Shown here: positions 47,697-56,582 of the stretch, one piece after another | Layout of the letters: each line of letters opens with the position of its first letter | Position numbering within the stretch: position 1 is the stretch's first letter | NCBI GenBank assembly: GCA_947497905.1 | Contig: CANMIH010000002.1 | Span: forward strand, 310,001 to 374,000 | DNA length: 64,000 bases | Direction of reading: 5' to 3' | From: an uncultured Pelagimonas sp. | Lineage (GTDB): Bacteria > Pseudomonadota > Alphaproteobacteria > Rhodobacterales > Rhodobacteraceae | Made by a program: the position numbers and the translations under genes | The notes under the pieces: model-generated | Told to the model about the DNA's origin: nothing | What the model saw: the letters and a program-made list of their open reading frames with translations, nothing else | Database searches by the model: none

Positions 47697-48578
47697 TCAT
47701 CGCGCAGGTGTCCGGGTCATGCGCGCACTGCCCCAGGCCGCCAATCCCGCACCCCCTGCAATCAATCCGGCTGCGATCAGTAAGGTCAGGCCCGCCTGCG
47801 TGACACCGGCGGCAATCAGCGCCAGCGTCGAGAGCAATGGGGCGGCGTAGCTGGCGGTGCCCAGCAGTTGGATGTCGCCGCGTTTGACACCAATGTCCCA
47901 GACATAAAACGCCAGCCCAACCGGGCCCAACCCAAGCGCAAGAACGGATCCCCAACCGATTAGGCCCGTGGGCCAGAGGGTTTGTTCGAAGAGAAGATGC
48001 GCCACTGCGGACAGAATTGCGGTGGCCACGCAGAACACCGCGACGGATTCTGTTGGTACATGCCCTAACCTGCGGGAGAGAACGGAATATCCGGACCAGG
48101 TCAGTGCGCAAAGCAGGGCGAGGCCAAGACCGGGAAGGGCGGCACTGTCAAAATCGGCGCCACCGCGCAAAACAATCAAAGCGGCCCCCGCGAAAGCCAC
48201 CATGGCCCCTAGAATATGAAGGGCCCCCAGACGCTCGCCCGGAAGAAGCCCTGAGAACAGAACAATCAGCAGCGGCCACAGGTAGGCGATCAGACCCGCT
48301 TCGGCGGGGGGCGCAAGGCGGAGCGCAGAGAAATAGAGCGCGTGATAGCCGAACAGGCCAAATGTGCCAAAGGCATAAACCTTCCACGGCGTTTGGCGGA
48401 GAGCGGGCCAGCCTCTGGTTGCTGTCACCCAGATCATCCCAAGACTGCCACCGACCGCAAAGGTGAGCGCGTTGAGCAGGAGTGGTGGGGTTGGCGCAGA
48501 ACCGACGGTGAAAAGAGCCAGAAGGGCCCAGAGCAGGACGGCGATGAAGCCAATGGCTGTGGCGGAACGACGTGTCAT
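47697..48578 (-). CDS. EamA-family (DMT) transporter
   Basis: The 293-residue inner-membrane protein has about ten hydrophobic helices arranged in two EamA repeats. It has the AYLWPLLIVLFSGLLPGERL segment in the first half. Family members export amino acids and other metabolites. It is a single gene. A long compound hairpin lies between its 5' end and phbB. Confidence 0.85.
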   Translation of the reverse strand: MTRRSATAIGFIAVLLWALLALFTVGSAPTPPLLLNALTFAVGGSLGMIWVTATRGWPALRQTPWKVYAFGTFGLFGYHALYFSALRLAPPAEAGLIAYLWPLLIVLFSGLLPGERLGALHILGAMVAFAGAALIVLRGGADFDSAALPGLGLALLCALTWSGYSVLSRRLGHVPTESVAVFCVATAILSAVAHLLFEQTLWPTGLIGWGSVLALGLGPVGLAFYVWDIGVKRGDIQLLGTASYAAPLLSTLALIAAGVTQAGLTLLIAAGLIAGGAGLAAWGSARMTRTPAR

Positions 48579-48616
48579 GCCTAAGGGGGTAAGGGGATTT
48601 GGTGTAAAGAGAAAGA

Positions 48617-48701
48617 GGGACGGTGCGGCGCTTGTTTCGGAAACCGAAACCTCGCCCCGCCCACCGTCCCGTTGCGGGCGCGCGATGAGGGTCGCGCGCC
48701 C
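48617..48701. repeat. long compound hairpin and a second hairpin between the EamA gene and phbB
   Basis: From 48617 to 48670 the arms nest as GGGACGGTG, GGCG, GTTTCGG, loop AAA, CCGAAAC, CGCC, CACCGTCCC, so 20 pairs in a 54-base hairpin. A second perfect 9-bp hairpin, GGGCGCGCG with CGCGCGCCC, lies at 48676-48701. Neither has a T tail. They form the 3' region of the phbB transcript on the minus strand. Confidence 0.7.
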
Positions 48702-48710
48702 TAAGTCACA

Positions 48711-49433
48711 TCAAACGAAGAACTGAGCGCCGTTCGCTGAGATGGTTGACCCGTTGATAAAGCCAGAATCGTCTGAGGCGAGGAACGCCACACAACGGGC
48801 GATCTCTTCCGGTTCCCCCAGACGGCCAGCCGGGATCTGGCCGATAATGGACTCGCGGACTTTCTCAGGCACCGCCATCACCATCTCGGTGGCGATGTAG
48901 CCGGGACAGATCGCATTGGCGGTGATACCGGCACGCGCGCCTTCCTGCGCCAGAGATTTCACGATGCCAAGGTCGCCGGCTTTGGTGGCGGCATAGTTGA
49001 CCTGAGCGAACTGACCTTTCTGACCGTTGATCGAGCTGATGACAATCACGCGACCGAATTTGCGTTCACGCATGCCGGGCCAGATGGGATGAACGGTGTT
49101 GAACACGCCGGTCAGGTTGGTGTCGATCACCTCTTTCCACTGGTCCGGGGTCATTTTGTGGAACGGAGCGTCGCGGGTGATGCCCGCGTTGGCGACAACC
49201 ACGTCGATGGGACCAAGATCTGCTTCGACCTGCGCAAGACCGGCTTTGGACGCCTCGTAATCGGCCACGTTCCATTTGTAGGTCTTGATACCGGTGGCTT
49301 CGGTAAAGGCGGCAGCTTTTTCATCGTTGCCCGCATAGGTCGCGGCAACCTGATAGCCTTCGGCTTTCAGTTTCTTGGAAATCGCTTCGCCGATGCCGCG
49401 GCTTCCGCCGGTAACCAGTGCAACTCGTGTCAT
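48711..49433 (-). CDS. phbB: acetoacetyl-CoA reductase
   Basis: The 240-residue short-chain dehydrogenase reduces acetoacetyl-CoA to (R)-3-hydroxybutyryl-CoA with NADPH, the second step of polyhydroxybutyrate synthesis. The cofactor loop is VTGGSRGIGEAI, the catalytic region is VVISSINGQKGQFAQVNYAATKAG (Ser, Tyr, Lys), and the PHB-type ending GSTISANGAQFFV is seen. A terminator lies between phbA and this gene, so it may have its own promoter or depend on read-through. The polymerase phaC is not in view. Confidence 0.93.
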   Translation of the reverse strand: MTRVALVTGGSRGIGEAISKKLKAEGYQVAATYAGNDEKAAAFTEATGIKTYKWNVADYEASKAGLAQVEADLGPIDVVVANAGITRDAPFHKMTPDQWKEVIDTNLTGVFNTVHPIWPGMRERKFGRVIVISSINGQKGQFAQVNYAATKAGDLGIVKSLAQEGARAGITANAICPGYIATEMVMAVPEKVRESIIGQIPAGRLGEPEEIARCVAFLASDDSGFINGSTISANGAQFFV

Positions 49434-49540
49434 GATATTCTCCGTAACTTGGAAGTCTCTTGGTAATCTTGTTATCCGCGAAACACTGGTTGCGCAACAA
49501 AGTTTCGCGATGAAATTGCCGCAGCGCGGCGTTTTGCCAT

Positions 49541-49567
49541 AAAAAAAGGCGCCTCAGCGGCGCCTTT
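49541..49567 (-). terminator. terminator after phbA
   Basis: A 6-bp GGCGCC/GGCGCC stem, extended by AAA/TTT pairs, has a five-base loop and seven T on the minus strand. It lies 23 bases after the phbA stop and before phbB. Confidence 0.8.
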
Positions 49568-49589
49568 GATATGTGTTTGGGCGGGGCGC

Positions 49590-50765
49590 TTATGGGCGCT
49601 CCACGCAGAGGGCGACGCCCATGCCGCCACCGATGCAGAGGGTTGCGAGACCTTTCTTTGCATCGCGGCGCTTCATTTCGAACAGCAGGGTGTTGAGCAC
49701 CCGGCAACCCGAGGCGCCGATGGGGTGACCGATGGCGATGGCGCCGCCGTTCACGTTCACAATGGCTGGATCCCAGCCCATGTCTTTGTTCACGGCACAG
49801 GCCTGAGCAGCGAAGGCTTCGTTGGCCTCGACCAGATCCAGATCGCCAACCGACCAGCCGGCTTTGTCCAGTGCTTTGCGCGACGCGTAGATCGGGCCAA
49901 CACCCATGATCGATGGGTCGAGACCGGCAGTGGCGTAAGAGGCGATGCGTGCCAGAGGTTCGATGCCGCGCTTTTCGGCTTCGTCTGCGCTCATCAACAG
50001 TGTGGCGGCGGCGCCGTCGTTGATGCCCGAGGCATTTGCCGCGGTGACCGACCCGTCTTTGGTGAAGGCTGGGCGCAGTTTCTGCATGGCCTCGATGGTG
50101 GCGCCGTGACGGATGTATTCATCGCTGTCCACAACGATGTCACCCTTGCGGTGCTTGACGGTGAACGGGGTGATCTCGTCGGCAAATTTACCTGCCTTCT
50201 GAGCGGCTTCGGCCTTATTTTGCGAGGCAACGGCGAATTCGTCCTGCATGTCGCGCGAGATCTGCCACTGGGCGGCAACATTCTCGGCGGTCTGCCCCAT
50301 GTGGTAGCCGTTGAAGGCATCCCAGAGACCGTCACGAATCATGGTGTCGATGTATTTCACATCCCCCATTTTGTGACCGGCGCGCAGATGTGCTGCATGG
50401 GTCGAGAGCGACATGTTTTCCTGACCGCCCGCGGCGACAATCGAGGCATCGCCCAGCATGATGTGCTGCGCACCCAGAGCGACGGCCCGCAGACCCGACC
50501 CACAGACCTGGTTGATGCCCCAGGCGGCGGCGTCCTGCGACAGACCGGCATTGATATGGGCCTGACGTGCGGGGTTCTGACCCTGAGCGGCGGTCAGAAC
50601 CTGCCCCATGATGGTCTCTGACACCTCACCCTTTTCGATGCCGGCGCGGGCGACAACGGCCTCGAGCACAGCGGCACCAAGATCATGTGCAGGGGTGGTG
50701 GCAAACGAGCCACTAAAGCTGCCCACGGCGGTCCGTGCGGCGCTTGCGATTACAACATTGGTCAT
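49590..50765 (-). CDS. phbA: acetyl-CoA C-acetyltransferase
   Basis: The 391-residue thiolase joins two acetyl-CoA into acetoacetyl-CoA. The nucleophile Cys is in [15 protein letters not shown] (about 89). [17 protein letters not shown] carries the catalytic His, and [13 protein letters not shown] the second Cys. It is the first step of PHB synthesis and precedes phbB on the same strand. The ATG at 50765 has GGAGG six bases upstream; homologues start [15 protein letters not shown]. Confidence 0.95.
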   Translation of the reverse strand: MTNVVIASAARTAVGSFSGSFATTPAHDLGAAVLEAVVARAGIEKGEVSETIMGQVLTAAQGQNPARQAHINAGLSQDAAAWGINQVCGSGLRAVALGAQHIMLGDASIVAAGGQENMSLSTHAAHLRAGHKMGDVKYIDTMIRDGLWDAFNGYHMGQTAENVAAQWQISRDMQDEFAVASQNKAEAAQKAGKFADEITPFTVKHRKGDIVVDSDEYIRHGATIEAMQKLRPAFTKDGSVTAANASGINDGAAATLLMSADEAEKRGIEPLARIASYATAGLDPSIMGVGPIYASRKALDKAGWSVGDLDLVEANEAFAAQACAVNKDMGWDPAIVNVNGGAIAIGHPIGASGCRVLNTLLFEMKRRDAKKGLATLCIGGGMGVALCVERP

Positions 50766-50906
50766 GTGGTCCTCCAGCCAAGCCAAAACGACGGCGCAGC
50801 AGCGAGCCCACGATAAGACGGGGCAAAATGCGCGCCTCTCGAAGCCTGTGGATAGACTAAGCTGCAGTGCAGCGAAACCCGACAGGGTGTCTCAGGGTAA
50901 GATAGA

Positions 50907-51719
50907 TCAGGCCTGTCGCTTTTCGGCCTCAGCCCGCCAGGCGGGTTTTGTGGTTGGGGCGGCGTAGTAATACCCCTGCAAACAGTTGGCCCCAAGCGCG
51001 CGCAGACATTCAGCATCTGCAGCAGTTTCAACCATTTCCGCGACAGTGAACATGTCAAACTGTTCCGCGATGGATAGCATGGCCGAGACCAGAACCTGAT
51101 TGTCCGGGTCATTGGCGATGTTGCGCGAAAACTCACCATCAATTTTCAGAATATCAAATCTGAAATCTTTGAAATGACGCAGCGCGGTGTATCCGGCGCC
51201 AAAATCATCGATGGCAAAACTGATTCCCATGGACTGCAACTCGTCCATAAAGCTGATCACCAGTTCGGGCACCATCATGGCCGAGGTTTCGGTGATTTCG
51301 AGAATCAGGCGTTCGGCGATGGTTTTGTCCAAGGACAGCCCGCGTTTGAGCGATCGCATCCATTTGGCATAGCCGATCGATCGGGCCGACATGTTGATAG
51401 AGAGCCTGAGATCAGGCACGCGATGCAACTCGGCGAGCCCTTTTTCCAGGGCGAGACAGTCAAGCAAGCGCCCGTATTCCGTGTTTTCAACGGTTTCGAT
51501 GAATTCGCCCGCAGGAATGATGCGGCCGGTGTCGTCGAGGACGCGGATCAGACCTTCGTAGAAGGCTGCGCGATCAGGGGCGTTTGCCTGCACGACAGGC
51601 TGAAACGCCAACATCACGTTGCGGTGCTGGATCGCGTTGCGCACCATCTCTAGCGTATTTACATCGCGAGAGCTGATCGCATGATCAAGTGCGTTAAGCG
51701 GGTTGCCGATTGTGTCCAT
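50907..51719 (-). CDS. EAL-domain cyclic di-GMP phosphodiesterase
   Basis: The 270-residue protein is a stand-alone EAL domain with a short N-terminal part. The EAL triad reads EGL (FYEGLIRVLDD), and the Asn in LSINMSARS, the Glu in LILEITETSAM, the DD in FAIDDFGAGY, the Lys in ILKIDGEF and the Glu in VAEMVE are all present, so it is probably active. The EAL-to-EGL change is common in active members. The start chosen is the ATG at 51719; upstream in-frame starts lack a good ribosome site. No sensor domain is visible. Confidence 0.85.
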   Translation of the reverse strand: MDTIGNPLNALDHAISSRDVNTLEMVRNAIQHRNVMLAFQPVVQANAPDRAAFYEGLIRVLDDTGRIIPAGEFIETVENTEYGRLLDCLALEKGLAELHRVPDLRLSINMSARSIGYAKWMRSLKRGLSLDKTIAERLILEITETSAMMVPELVISFMDELQSMGISFAIDDFGAGYTALRHFKDFRFDILKIDGEFSRNIANDPDNQVLVSAMLSIAEQFDMFTVAEMVETAADAECLRALGANCLQGYYYAAPTTKPAWRAEAEKRQA

Positions 51720-51853
51720 AAGGATGATTGCCGTAGCTGTACCGTGTCGAATCTGATGACAGTTTTGCGCCTTATGGATGAATCCTGCCTTAACAATTCG
51801 ATTTGTAGCCAAGTAGAATATCTTGGAATTTAGTCTTTTCCGATTTGTGGGCG

Positions 51854-51881
51854 TTGACTCTGGATCAAACCGGCGTATAAG
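51854..51881 (+). promoter_or_regulatory. rpsD promoter
   Basis: TTGACT at 51854-51859, a 16-base spacer and TATAAG at 51876-51881 form a near-consensus sigma-70 promoter. It lies about 105 bases before the rpsD start, leaving a leader that may hold a ribosomal-protein autoregulatory structure. Confidence 0.7.
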
Positions 51882-51985
51882 CGCGCCTTCATTGGTGTTG
51901 GTGGCCCTCGCAAGAGGATGCCTGTCATGGGGGAGACCTCAAGAGGACAACGCCCTTCGAAACACATAAACGAAGGAGATCAGCC

Positions 51986-52606
51986 GTGACCAAACGCACG
52001 TCTGCCAAGTACAAAATTGACCGTCGCATGGGCGAAAACATCTGGGGTCGCCCCAAGTCGCCTCTGAACCGCCGTGACTACGGCCCGGGTCAGCACGGTC
52101 AGCGCCGCAAAGGTAAAATGTCGGACTTCGGTCTTCAGCTGCGCGCCAAGCAGAAGCTGAAAGGCTACTACGGCGACATGACCGAGAAGCAGTTCCGTCG
52201 CATCTACGCCGAAGCTGAGCGTGTAAAGGGTGACACCGGCGAGAACCTGATTGGTCTGCTCGAGCGTCGTCTGGACGCGGTTGTGTACCGCGCCAAGTTC
52301 GTACCAACCGTTTTCGCAGCACGTCAGTTCGTAAACCACGGCCACGTGGAAGTGAACGGCAAGCGCGTCAACATCGCGTCCTACCGCGTTAAAGAAGGTG
52401 ACGTTGTTTCGGTTCGCGACAAGTCGAAGCAGCTGGTTGTTCTTCTGGAAGCTGTTCAGCTGGCCGAGCGCGATGTGCCTGACTACATCGAAGCCGACCA
52501 CTCGAAAATGACCGCGACCTTCGTTCGCACCCCAGGTCTCTCGGACGTACCATACCCGGTCGTCATGGAACCGAACCTGGTTATCGAATACTACGCTCAG
52601 AACTAA
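51986..52606 (+). CDS. rpsD: 30S ribosomal protein S4
   Basis: The 206-residue protein binds 16S rRNA early in 30S assembly. It has the N-terminal [18 protein letters not shown] and the S4 RNA-binding motif near 94-150 ([20 protein letters not shown]). Codon use is strongly biased like atpA. AAGGAG is eight bases upstream. It is a single gene between a promoter and a terminator, the usual arrangement in this group. Confidence 0.97.
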   Translation: MTKRTSAKYKIDRRMGENIWGRPKSPLNRRDYGPGQHGQRRKGKMSDFGLQLRAKQKLKGYYGDMTEKQFRRIYAEAERVKGDTGENLIGLLERRLDAVVYRAKFVPTVFAARQFVNHGHVEVNGKRVNIASYRVKEGDVVSVRDKSKQLVVLLEAVQLAERDVPDYIEADHSKMTATFVRTPGLSDVPYPVVMEPNLVIEYYAQN

Positions 52607-52626
52607 GTCTGAGCCGACCCAATACG

Positions 52627-52658
52627 AAAAGGCCGCTCCTTACCGGGGCGGCCTTTTT
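52627..52658 (+). terminator. rpsD terminator
   Basis: AAAA and GGCCGC pair with GCGGCC and TTTT around an 11-base loop, followed by T run. It starts about 20 bases after the rpsD stop. Confidence 0.85.
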
Positions 52659-52738
52659 GCATTTGATGCGGGCCTTTTGTCTTGGGTGACATGCGATCTG
52701 ATGCGACCTATCCCTAAGCGATAGATAGGGAGAGACGG

Positions 52739-53338
52739 ATGAGCCTGACGGACAAGATGCATTCTGGTGAGCTGTATCAAAGCGGCGATGCGGAGCTGGT
52801 CGCAGAGCAACAGGCATGCATGGAACTTTTGTATGACTTCAACCACGCGCGTCCGAGCGAAGGGAAGAAGCGGCAAAAGATTCTGGCACAGTTTCTGGGA
52901 GCCCTCGGAGACAACTGCCACATTGAGCCACCGTTGCAGGCCAACTGGGGGCGGCACACTCATCTGGGCAATCGGGTTTATGTGAATTTCAACCTAACCC
53001 TGGTCGATGACACGCATGTGCATATTGGTGACGATGTTCTGATTGGGCCAAATGTCACAATCACCACCGCTGGGCACCCGGTCGAGCCCGAGCTGCGCAA
53101 GTCAACGCACCAATTCAATATGCCGGTACACATCGGCAACAATGTCTGGATTGGCTCAAATGCGGTTCTGCTTCCCGGCGTATCAATTGGAGAAAATTCG
53201 GTCATCGGTGCGGGCAGCATTGTGACAAAAGATATCCCCGCCAATGTGGTGGCGGTTGGCAACCCGTGCCGCGTGTTGCGCGAAATAGGCGAACACGATC
53301 GGACTTATTACTACAAAAACAAACGCATACCGGGGTAG
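52739..53338 (+). CDS. sugar O-acetyltransferase (Maa/NodL/LacA type)
   Basis: The 199-residue left-handed beta-helix enzyme acetylates a sugar hydroxyl from acetyl-CoA. The N-terminal helical cap has MHSGELYQSGDAELV; the hexapeptide core has VDDTHVHIGDDVLIGPNV. The catalytic His lies in TAGHPV. GVSIGENSVIGAGSIV closes the helix. AGGGAGAG is eight bases upstream. The neighbours do not show its substrate. Confidence 0.9.
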   Translation: MSLTDKMHSGELYQSGDAELVAEQQACMELLYDFNHARPSEGKKRQKILAQFLGALGDNCHIEPPLQANWGRHTHLGNRVYVNFNLTLVDDTHVHIGDDVLIGPNVTITTAGHPVEPELRKSTHQFNMPVHIGNNVWIGSNAVLLPGVSIGENSVIGAGSIVTKDIPANVVAVGNPCRVLREIGEHDRTYYYKNKRIPG

Positions 53339-53340
53339 CG

Positions 53341-54006
53341 TCACAGGCTGCGTAAATAGTCGTTGAACTCTTTGCCTGGTTCCCGTTTGAACCGCTGGTC
53401 TGTGATCTCAAAAGAGGCGATCCGGTCTAGCCGGAAGTTGCGAAAGGCCTCTCGGGTCTCACACCATGCGGTCAATACCCAGACCGCCTCAAAGGCGGTC
53501 AGACCGAGCGGGCGCACGACACGCTCACTGAGCTGGCCGCGATCATCTTTATAAATGACCTTGGTTTTTAGCCGCCTCTGAGTTGCGGATTTCAGGTCCG
53601 TCAAACCTGAACTCTTCGCTTGCCGCGGCCCGGCGCCCACGGCCAGAAGTGGCTGATTTAGTGAAGTTTCCGTGTCGCCCAGCACGGTTTCGATCTTGCT
53701 CAACACACGCGCCGCTGCGGCGCCAAGAGTGTCGTCCCCCCGCGCCGTGACCATTCGAATGCCCAACAGCAAGGCATCAAGTTCGTCCTGCTCAAAATGG
53801 AGCGGTGGCAGAAAGAACCCTGCTTCGATTTGATAGCCTACGCCACCTTCCCCCCGGACCGGTGCGCCCATGGACTGCAGCGTGGCAATGTCGCGATAGA
53901 TCGTGCGCACCGAAACGCCCAGGCTATCGGCAAGCACCTGTGCCGACACAGGTCTTTTGCGGCCGCGTAGAACATCGAGGATCGAAAACAGACGGATTGT
54001 GCGCAT
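53341..54006 (-). CDS. HTH-WYL transcriptional regulator (module one)
   Basis: The 221-residue protein has an N-terminal winged HTH (DSLGVSVRTIYRDIATLQSM at about 28-47) and a WYL-type region with TKVIYKDDRGQLSERVV. It lacks the longest C-terminal extension of WYL proteins. It is divergent from the ferredoxin-fold gene at 54079, 72 bases apart, so it probably regulates it. The ligand is unknown. Confidence 0.85.
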   Translation of the reverse strand: MRTIRLFSILDVLRGRKRPVSAQVLADSLGVSVRTIYRDIATLQSMGAPVRGEGGVGYQIEAGFFLPPLHFEQDELDALLLGIRMVTARGDDTLGAAAARVLSKIETVLGDTETSLNQPLLAVGAGPRQAKSSGLTDLKSATQRRLKTKVIYKDDRGQLSERVVRPLGLTAFEAVWVLTAWCETREAFRNFRLDRIASFEITDQRFKREPGKEFNDYLRSL

Positions 54007-54078
54007 AAAACACCCTGACAGAAACTGACAATCAGGTGGTCTATCTCCGGGGCCAACGTCAAGTTGAAAGGATCAAAG

Positions 54079-54714
54079 ATGTTGAAGCGAGACCTCGGCC
54101 CCGTCACCGTCATGGGCTTTGCCCGCTACCGTGCCAAAGAGGGTGTTGACCCTGCGGATCTGATTGCCGCCGCACGGGTGTGGCAGCGCGATTTTCTGGC
54201 CCACCAACCCGGCATCGCCATGCATTGTTTTCTGGGCAATCACGCGGGTGACTTCGCCGACGCCATTCTGGCCACCGACCCGGCGAGCTTTATGGCTATG
54301 GCCGAGGCCCATGCCTCAGCGCCCTCGTCAGGGACATTCATGGAGCTTTTGGACCGAGACAGCATCCGTCTGACACAGAACATGTTGTTGGGTGGTCCAC
54401 AGCATGTGCCGCAGGGGTTTGCCTGTATCGAGTTTGGCAGCTTTTCACCTAAGGAAACGGATGTTTCAGATGATGCGATCCAGTTGGCCGCAGAGCGGAT
54501 CAGGCAGGACTACCTGTCTCGCTTTGACGAGTCCAAAGCCCATTTTATGGCGCGTATCGACGACACAACCTATTCAGAGATTGCCTTTGTCGAAACGGAA
54601 GGCGCGGCGCGTGAGATCTGTAACGGATATTTGGAGGAACCTGCCTGCTTACCGTTACTGAACATGTTTGATCCGGCTAGCGTCGATCTGGATTTCTGGC
54701 ACGTCTTGGCCTGA
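54079..54714 (+). CDS. ferredoxin-fold (ABM-like) protein, two-domain, module one
   Basis: The 211-residue product looks like two ABM-type alpha/beta repeats: one at about 8-100 (VTVMGFARYRAKEGVDP) and one at about 108-205 (FACIEFGSFSPKETD). Similar domains act in polyketide modification or heme handling, but no active residues can be assigned. AAAGGA is six bases upstream. It is divergent from the WYL regulator. Confidence 0.5.
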   Translation: MLKRDLGPVTVMGFARYRAKEGVDPADLIAAARVWQRDFLAHQPGIAMHCFLGNHAGDFADAILATDPASFMAMAEAHASAPSSGTFMELLDRDSIRLTQNMLLGGPQHVPQGFACIEFGSFSPKETDVSDDAIQLAAERIRQDYLSRFDESKAHFMARIDDTTYSEIAFVETEGAAREICNGYLEEPACLPLLNMFDPASVDLDFWHVLA

Positions 54715-54762
54715 CGATTTTGACAAGCCAGGTCGAGTGTTCGAGACAAAGCGCCCACCTGG

Positions 54763-55488
54763 CTATTTCAACGCAACATTTCCTTCGATCAACGGATCAA
54801 ACTGCTCTTTCGGCAAGAGGCGGAACCGGGTTTCTGAGGTCTCGATCCCCTGAATGCGGTCGCAGCGAAAGGTGCGCAGATCATTACGCAGATGGTCGAA
54901 CGCCAGAACATACCAAACGGGATAGTTGAGCAGAATGTAATGCGCCTCGATCTCGCGTTTTGTGATCTCACCTGTTCCGCCCTGGTAAGTAATTGTAATT
55001 GTTCTGAGATCGAGAAAACTCTGGTGCAGTTTCTGAATGACCCGATTGTTCGCGGTGTCCAACGACCCCTGCACCATGGTTGAGGCCGTTGAGCCAATCA
55101 GAATGCGCGATTTGAGCCCCTCCACCCTCTCTCGTTTGTCGGCGGAAAAGGAGGCAATCAACTGCCGCCGTGTGGACGCCAGGTTGGCCAGAAATAGCGG
55201 CGATCCCATCTGTTCCGCCACCGCAATGCTGATCAACAGGTCAACCGCTTCGGCGTAGTTCAGATTGAGACGACCGACGCCCCAGTTGCGCTCTAGCCGA
55301 ACGCCGCCCCCGCGACCACGTTCAGTTTCTATGGGCACACCCCGGTTTCGCAACAGTTCGATGTCACGGGTGATCGTGCGTAGGCTCACCCCCAACTCAT
55401 CTGCGGCATCGCGCAGGATCAACGAGTCGTCCGATTTCAGCCAGTGTTCAAGTCGATCCAGCCGTTCCATGCGAGAGAGAGTTTCCAT
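54763..55488 (-). CDS. HTH-WYL transcriptional regulator (module two)
   Basis: The 241-residue protein has a winged HTH (DELGVSLRTITRDIELLRN at about 27-45) and a WYL part with TITYQGGTGEITKREIEAHY followed by LLNYPVWYVLAFDHLRNDLR. It parallels the preceding regulator in size and layout, so a duplication is likely. It is divergent from the 110-residue gene at 55564. Confidence 0.85.
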   Translation of the reverse strand: METLSRMERLDRLEHWLKSDDSLILRDAADELGVSLRTITRDIELLRNRGVPIETERGRGGGVRLERNWGVGRLNLNYAEAVDLLISIAVAEQMGSPLFLANLASTRRQLIASFSADKRERVEGLKSRILIGSTASTMVQGSLDTANNRVIQKLHQSFLDLRTITITYQGGTGEITKREIEAHYILLNYPVWYVLAFDHLRNDLRTFRCDRIQGIETSETRFRLLPKEQFDPLIEGNVALK

Positions 55489-55563
55489 CCAACTAATAGG
55501 ACATAAATTGTCGTATTAGTGAATAGACATCGAGAGGCAGAGATTCTGAATGAGGAAAGAATA

Positions 55564-55896
55564 ATGTCTCAGGAAATTGTAGAGCTGGCCCAGATCCGTC
55601 TGGCCCCGGGCAAAACCGAAACCGATCTGTTGGCCGCATCAGAAGAGTTTCAGGCCGCATTTCTGAACGGTCAGGATGGGTTCAAAGGGCGCGATCTGGT
55701 GCGACGTCGGGATGGGACCTATGTCGACATCATTCGTTGGCAAAGCCAGGCCCAGGCCGATGCGGTGTTTCAGCGGGCGCAATCGTCCGAGGCCGCAGGT
55801 CAGTATTTTTCGGTGATGCAATTTGATCCCGACAATATGGAAGAGGGGGTCGAACACTGCCCCTTGTTGCGGTCGCACGGTGCAACCGTCGGCTAA
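55564..55896 (+). CDS. ABM-like monooxygenase-type protein, module two
   Basis: The 110-residue protein has the alpha/beta pattern IVELAQIRLAPGKTETDLLA, and RDLVRRRDGTYVDIIRW, and fits antibiotic-biosynthesis-monooxygenase/stress-responsive barrel proteins. It may dimerise to form the active barrel. It is divergent from the WYL regulator with 75 bases between. The function is not known. Confidence 0.6.
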   Translation: MSQEIVELAQIRLAPGKTETDLLAASEEFQAAFLNGQDGFKGRDLVRRRDGTYVDIIRWQSQAQADAVFQRAQSSEAAGQYFSVMQFDPDNMEEGVEHCPLLRSHGATVG

Positions 55897-56045
55897 AGCC
55901 CCACGATCTGTGGTGCGGCAGCGTGCAAGACGTTTCGCGGGTCTCGCCTCAGCGGGTGTCAGAAAAAGAAAAGGCCGCCCCAACCGGAGCGGCCTTCCAC
56001 GGATCAGAGTACACAATCGGATCCGCGTTTTGCCTGTCTCTCACT
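55897..56045. other. gap between two convergent genes
   Basis: The gap holds the terminator of the 58-residue gene and no further recognisable element. Confidence 0.6.
55962..55996 (-). terminator. terminator of the 58-residue gene
   Basis: On the minus strand an 8-bp stem AAGGCCGC/GCGGCCTT with a 10-base loop is followed by TTCTTTTTCT. It lies 50 bases after the stop of the 58-residue gene. Confidence 0.75.
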
Positions 56046-56222
56046 TCAGACAAAAAATGCACTGCGGTAGGCGCCCAGTGGGACGGAGCCGCGATGTTGC
56101 TCATAAGGAATGTGTTTCGGGCTTTCGTCGATGTCCTGCACCTCTGCCTTCGCCGATCGGGTGCCGAACATCCCACCAATCAGGGTGGCAAAAAACGAGC
56201 GGTGTGGCGTGGGCTGGGTCAT
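56046..56222 (-). CDS. 58-residue hypothetical protein
   Basis: The 58-residue product has a short hydrophobic segment (FFATLIGGMFG) near its N-terminus and a polar C-terminal half. AAGGAG is seven bases upstream of the ATG and a terminator follows, so it is probably real. I recognise no family. It sits between module two of the WYL genes and the phn promoter region. Confidence 0.6.
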   Translation of the reverse strand: MTQPTPHRSFFATLIGGMFGTRSAKAEVQDIDESPKHIPYEQHRGSVPLGAYRSAFFV

Positions 56223-56410
56223 CGAGAAACTCCTTCAACATTTTACATCATCGATTGTTCCAAGAAGACGATCCAATTCTTAACCTAACCTTCGACGCGG
56301 GGTTCGGAAGTGCGCAGTTGTTTATGAAACTTTAAGCCAAACGCCGTGCGCCGATGCGATTCTCGTATAGAAATATGAAGTCGGCAGGGGGAATGGGCCG
56401 GTACTTTCCT

Positions 56411-56445
56411 GTGCATTCATGTGGCGGTTTGCATGTTGAATGCAC
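56411..56445. repeat. 9-bp inverted repeat upstream of phnC
   Basis: GTGCATTCA (56411-56419) and TGAATGCAC (56437-56445) are perfect arms across 17 bases that themselves contain two CATG. Only GTTTTG follows, so an operator is as likely as a terminator. It lies about 54 bases before the Pho-box-like site. Confidence 0.55.
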
Positions 56446-56498
56446 GTTTTGCGGGAATTGTGTTGTGTAAGACTTAGACAACTTCCCCCCGAATTGGC

Positions 56499-56531
56499 CT
56501 GTCACAAAACTTTAGCGGTTCCGTCACAGTA
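56499..56531 (+). promoter_or_regulatory. Pho-box-like array before phnC
   Basis: Three 11-base units read CTGTCACAAAA, CTTTAGCGGTT and CCGTCACAGTA. Units one and three match the PhoB half-site CTGTCAT in most positions, with the normal 11-base period. It lies about 50 bases before phnC. PhoB control of phn transport is well known in this class; the site fits it. Confidence 0.65.
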
Positions 56532-56582
56532 GGTTTAACACGGGCCAATAGCTGACCCCCCAGACGACAACAGGGGGCGCTT

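Larger units (their letters stand above)
56223..56582. other. upstream region of the phn operon
   Basis: This 360-base stretch has no gene. It holds the inverted repeat at 56411-56445 and the Pho-box-like array at 56499-56531. The rest is unremarkable. Confidence 0.6.
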
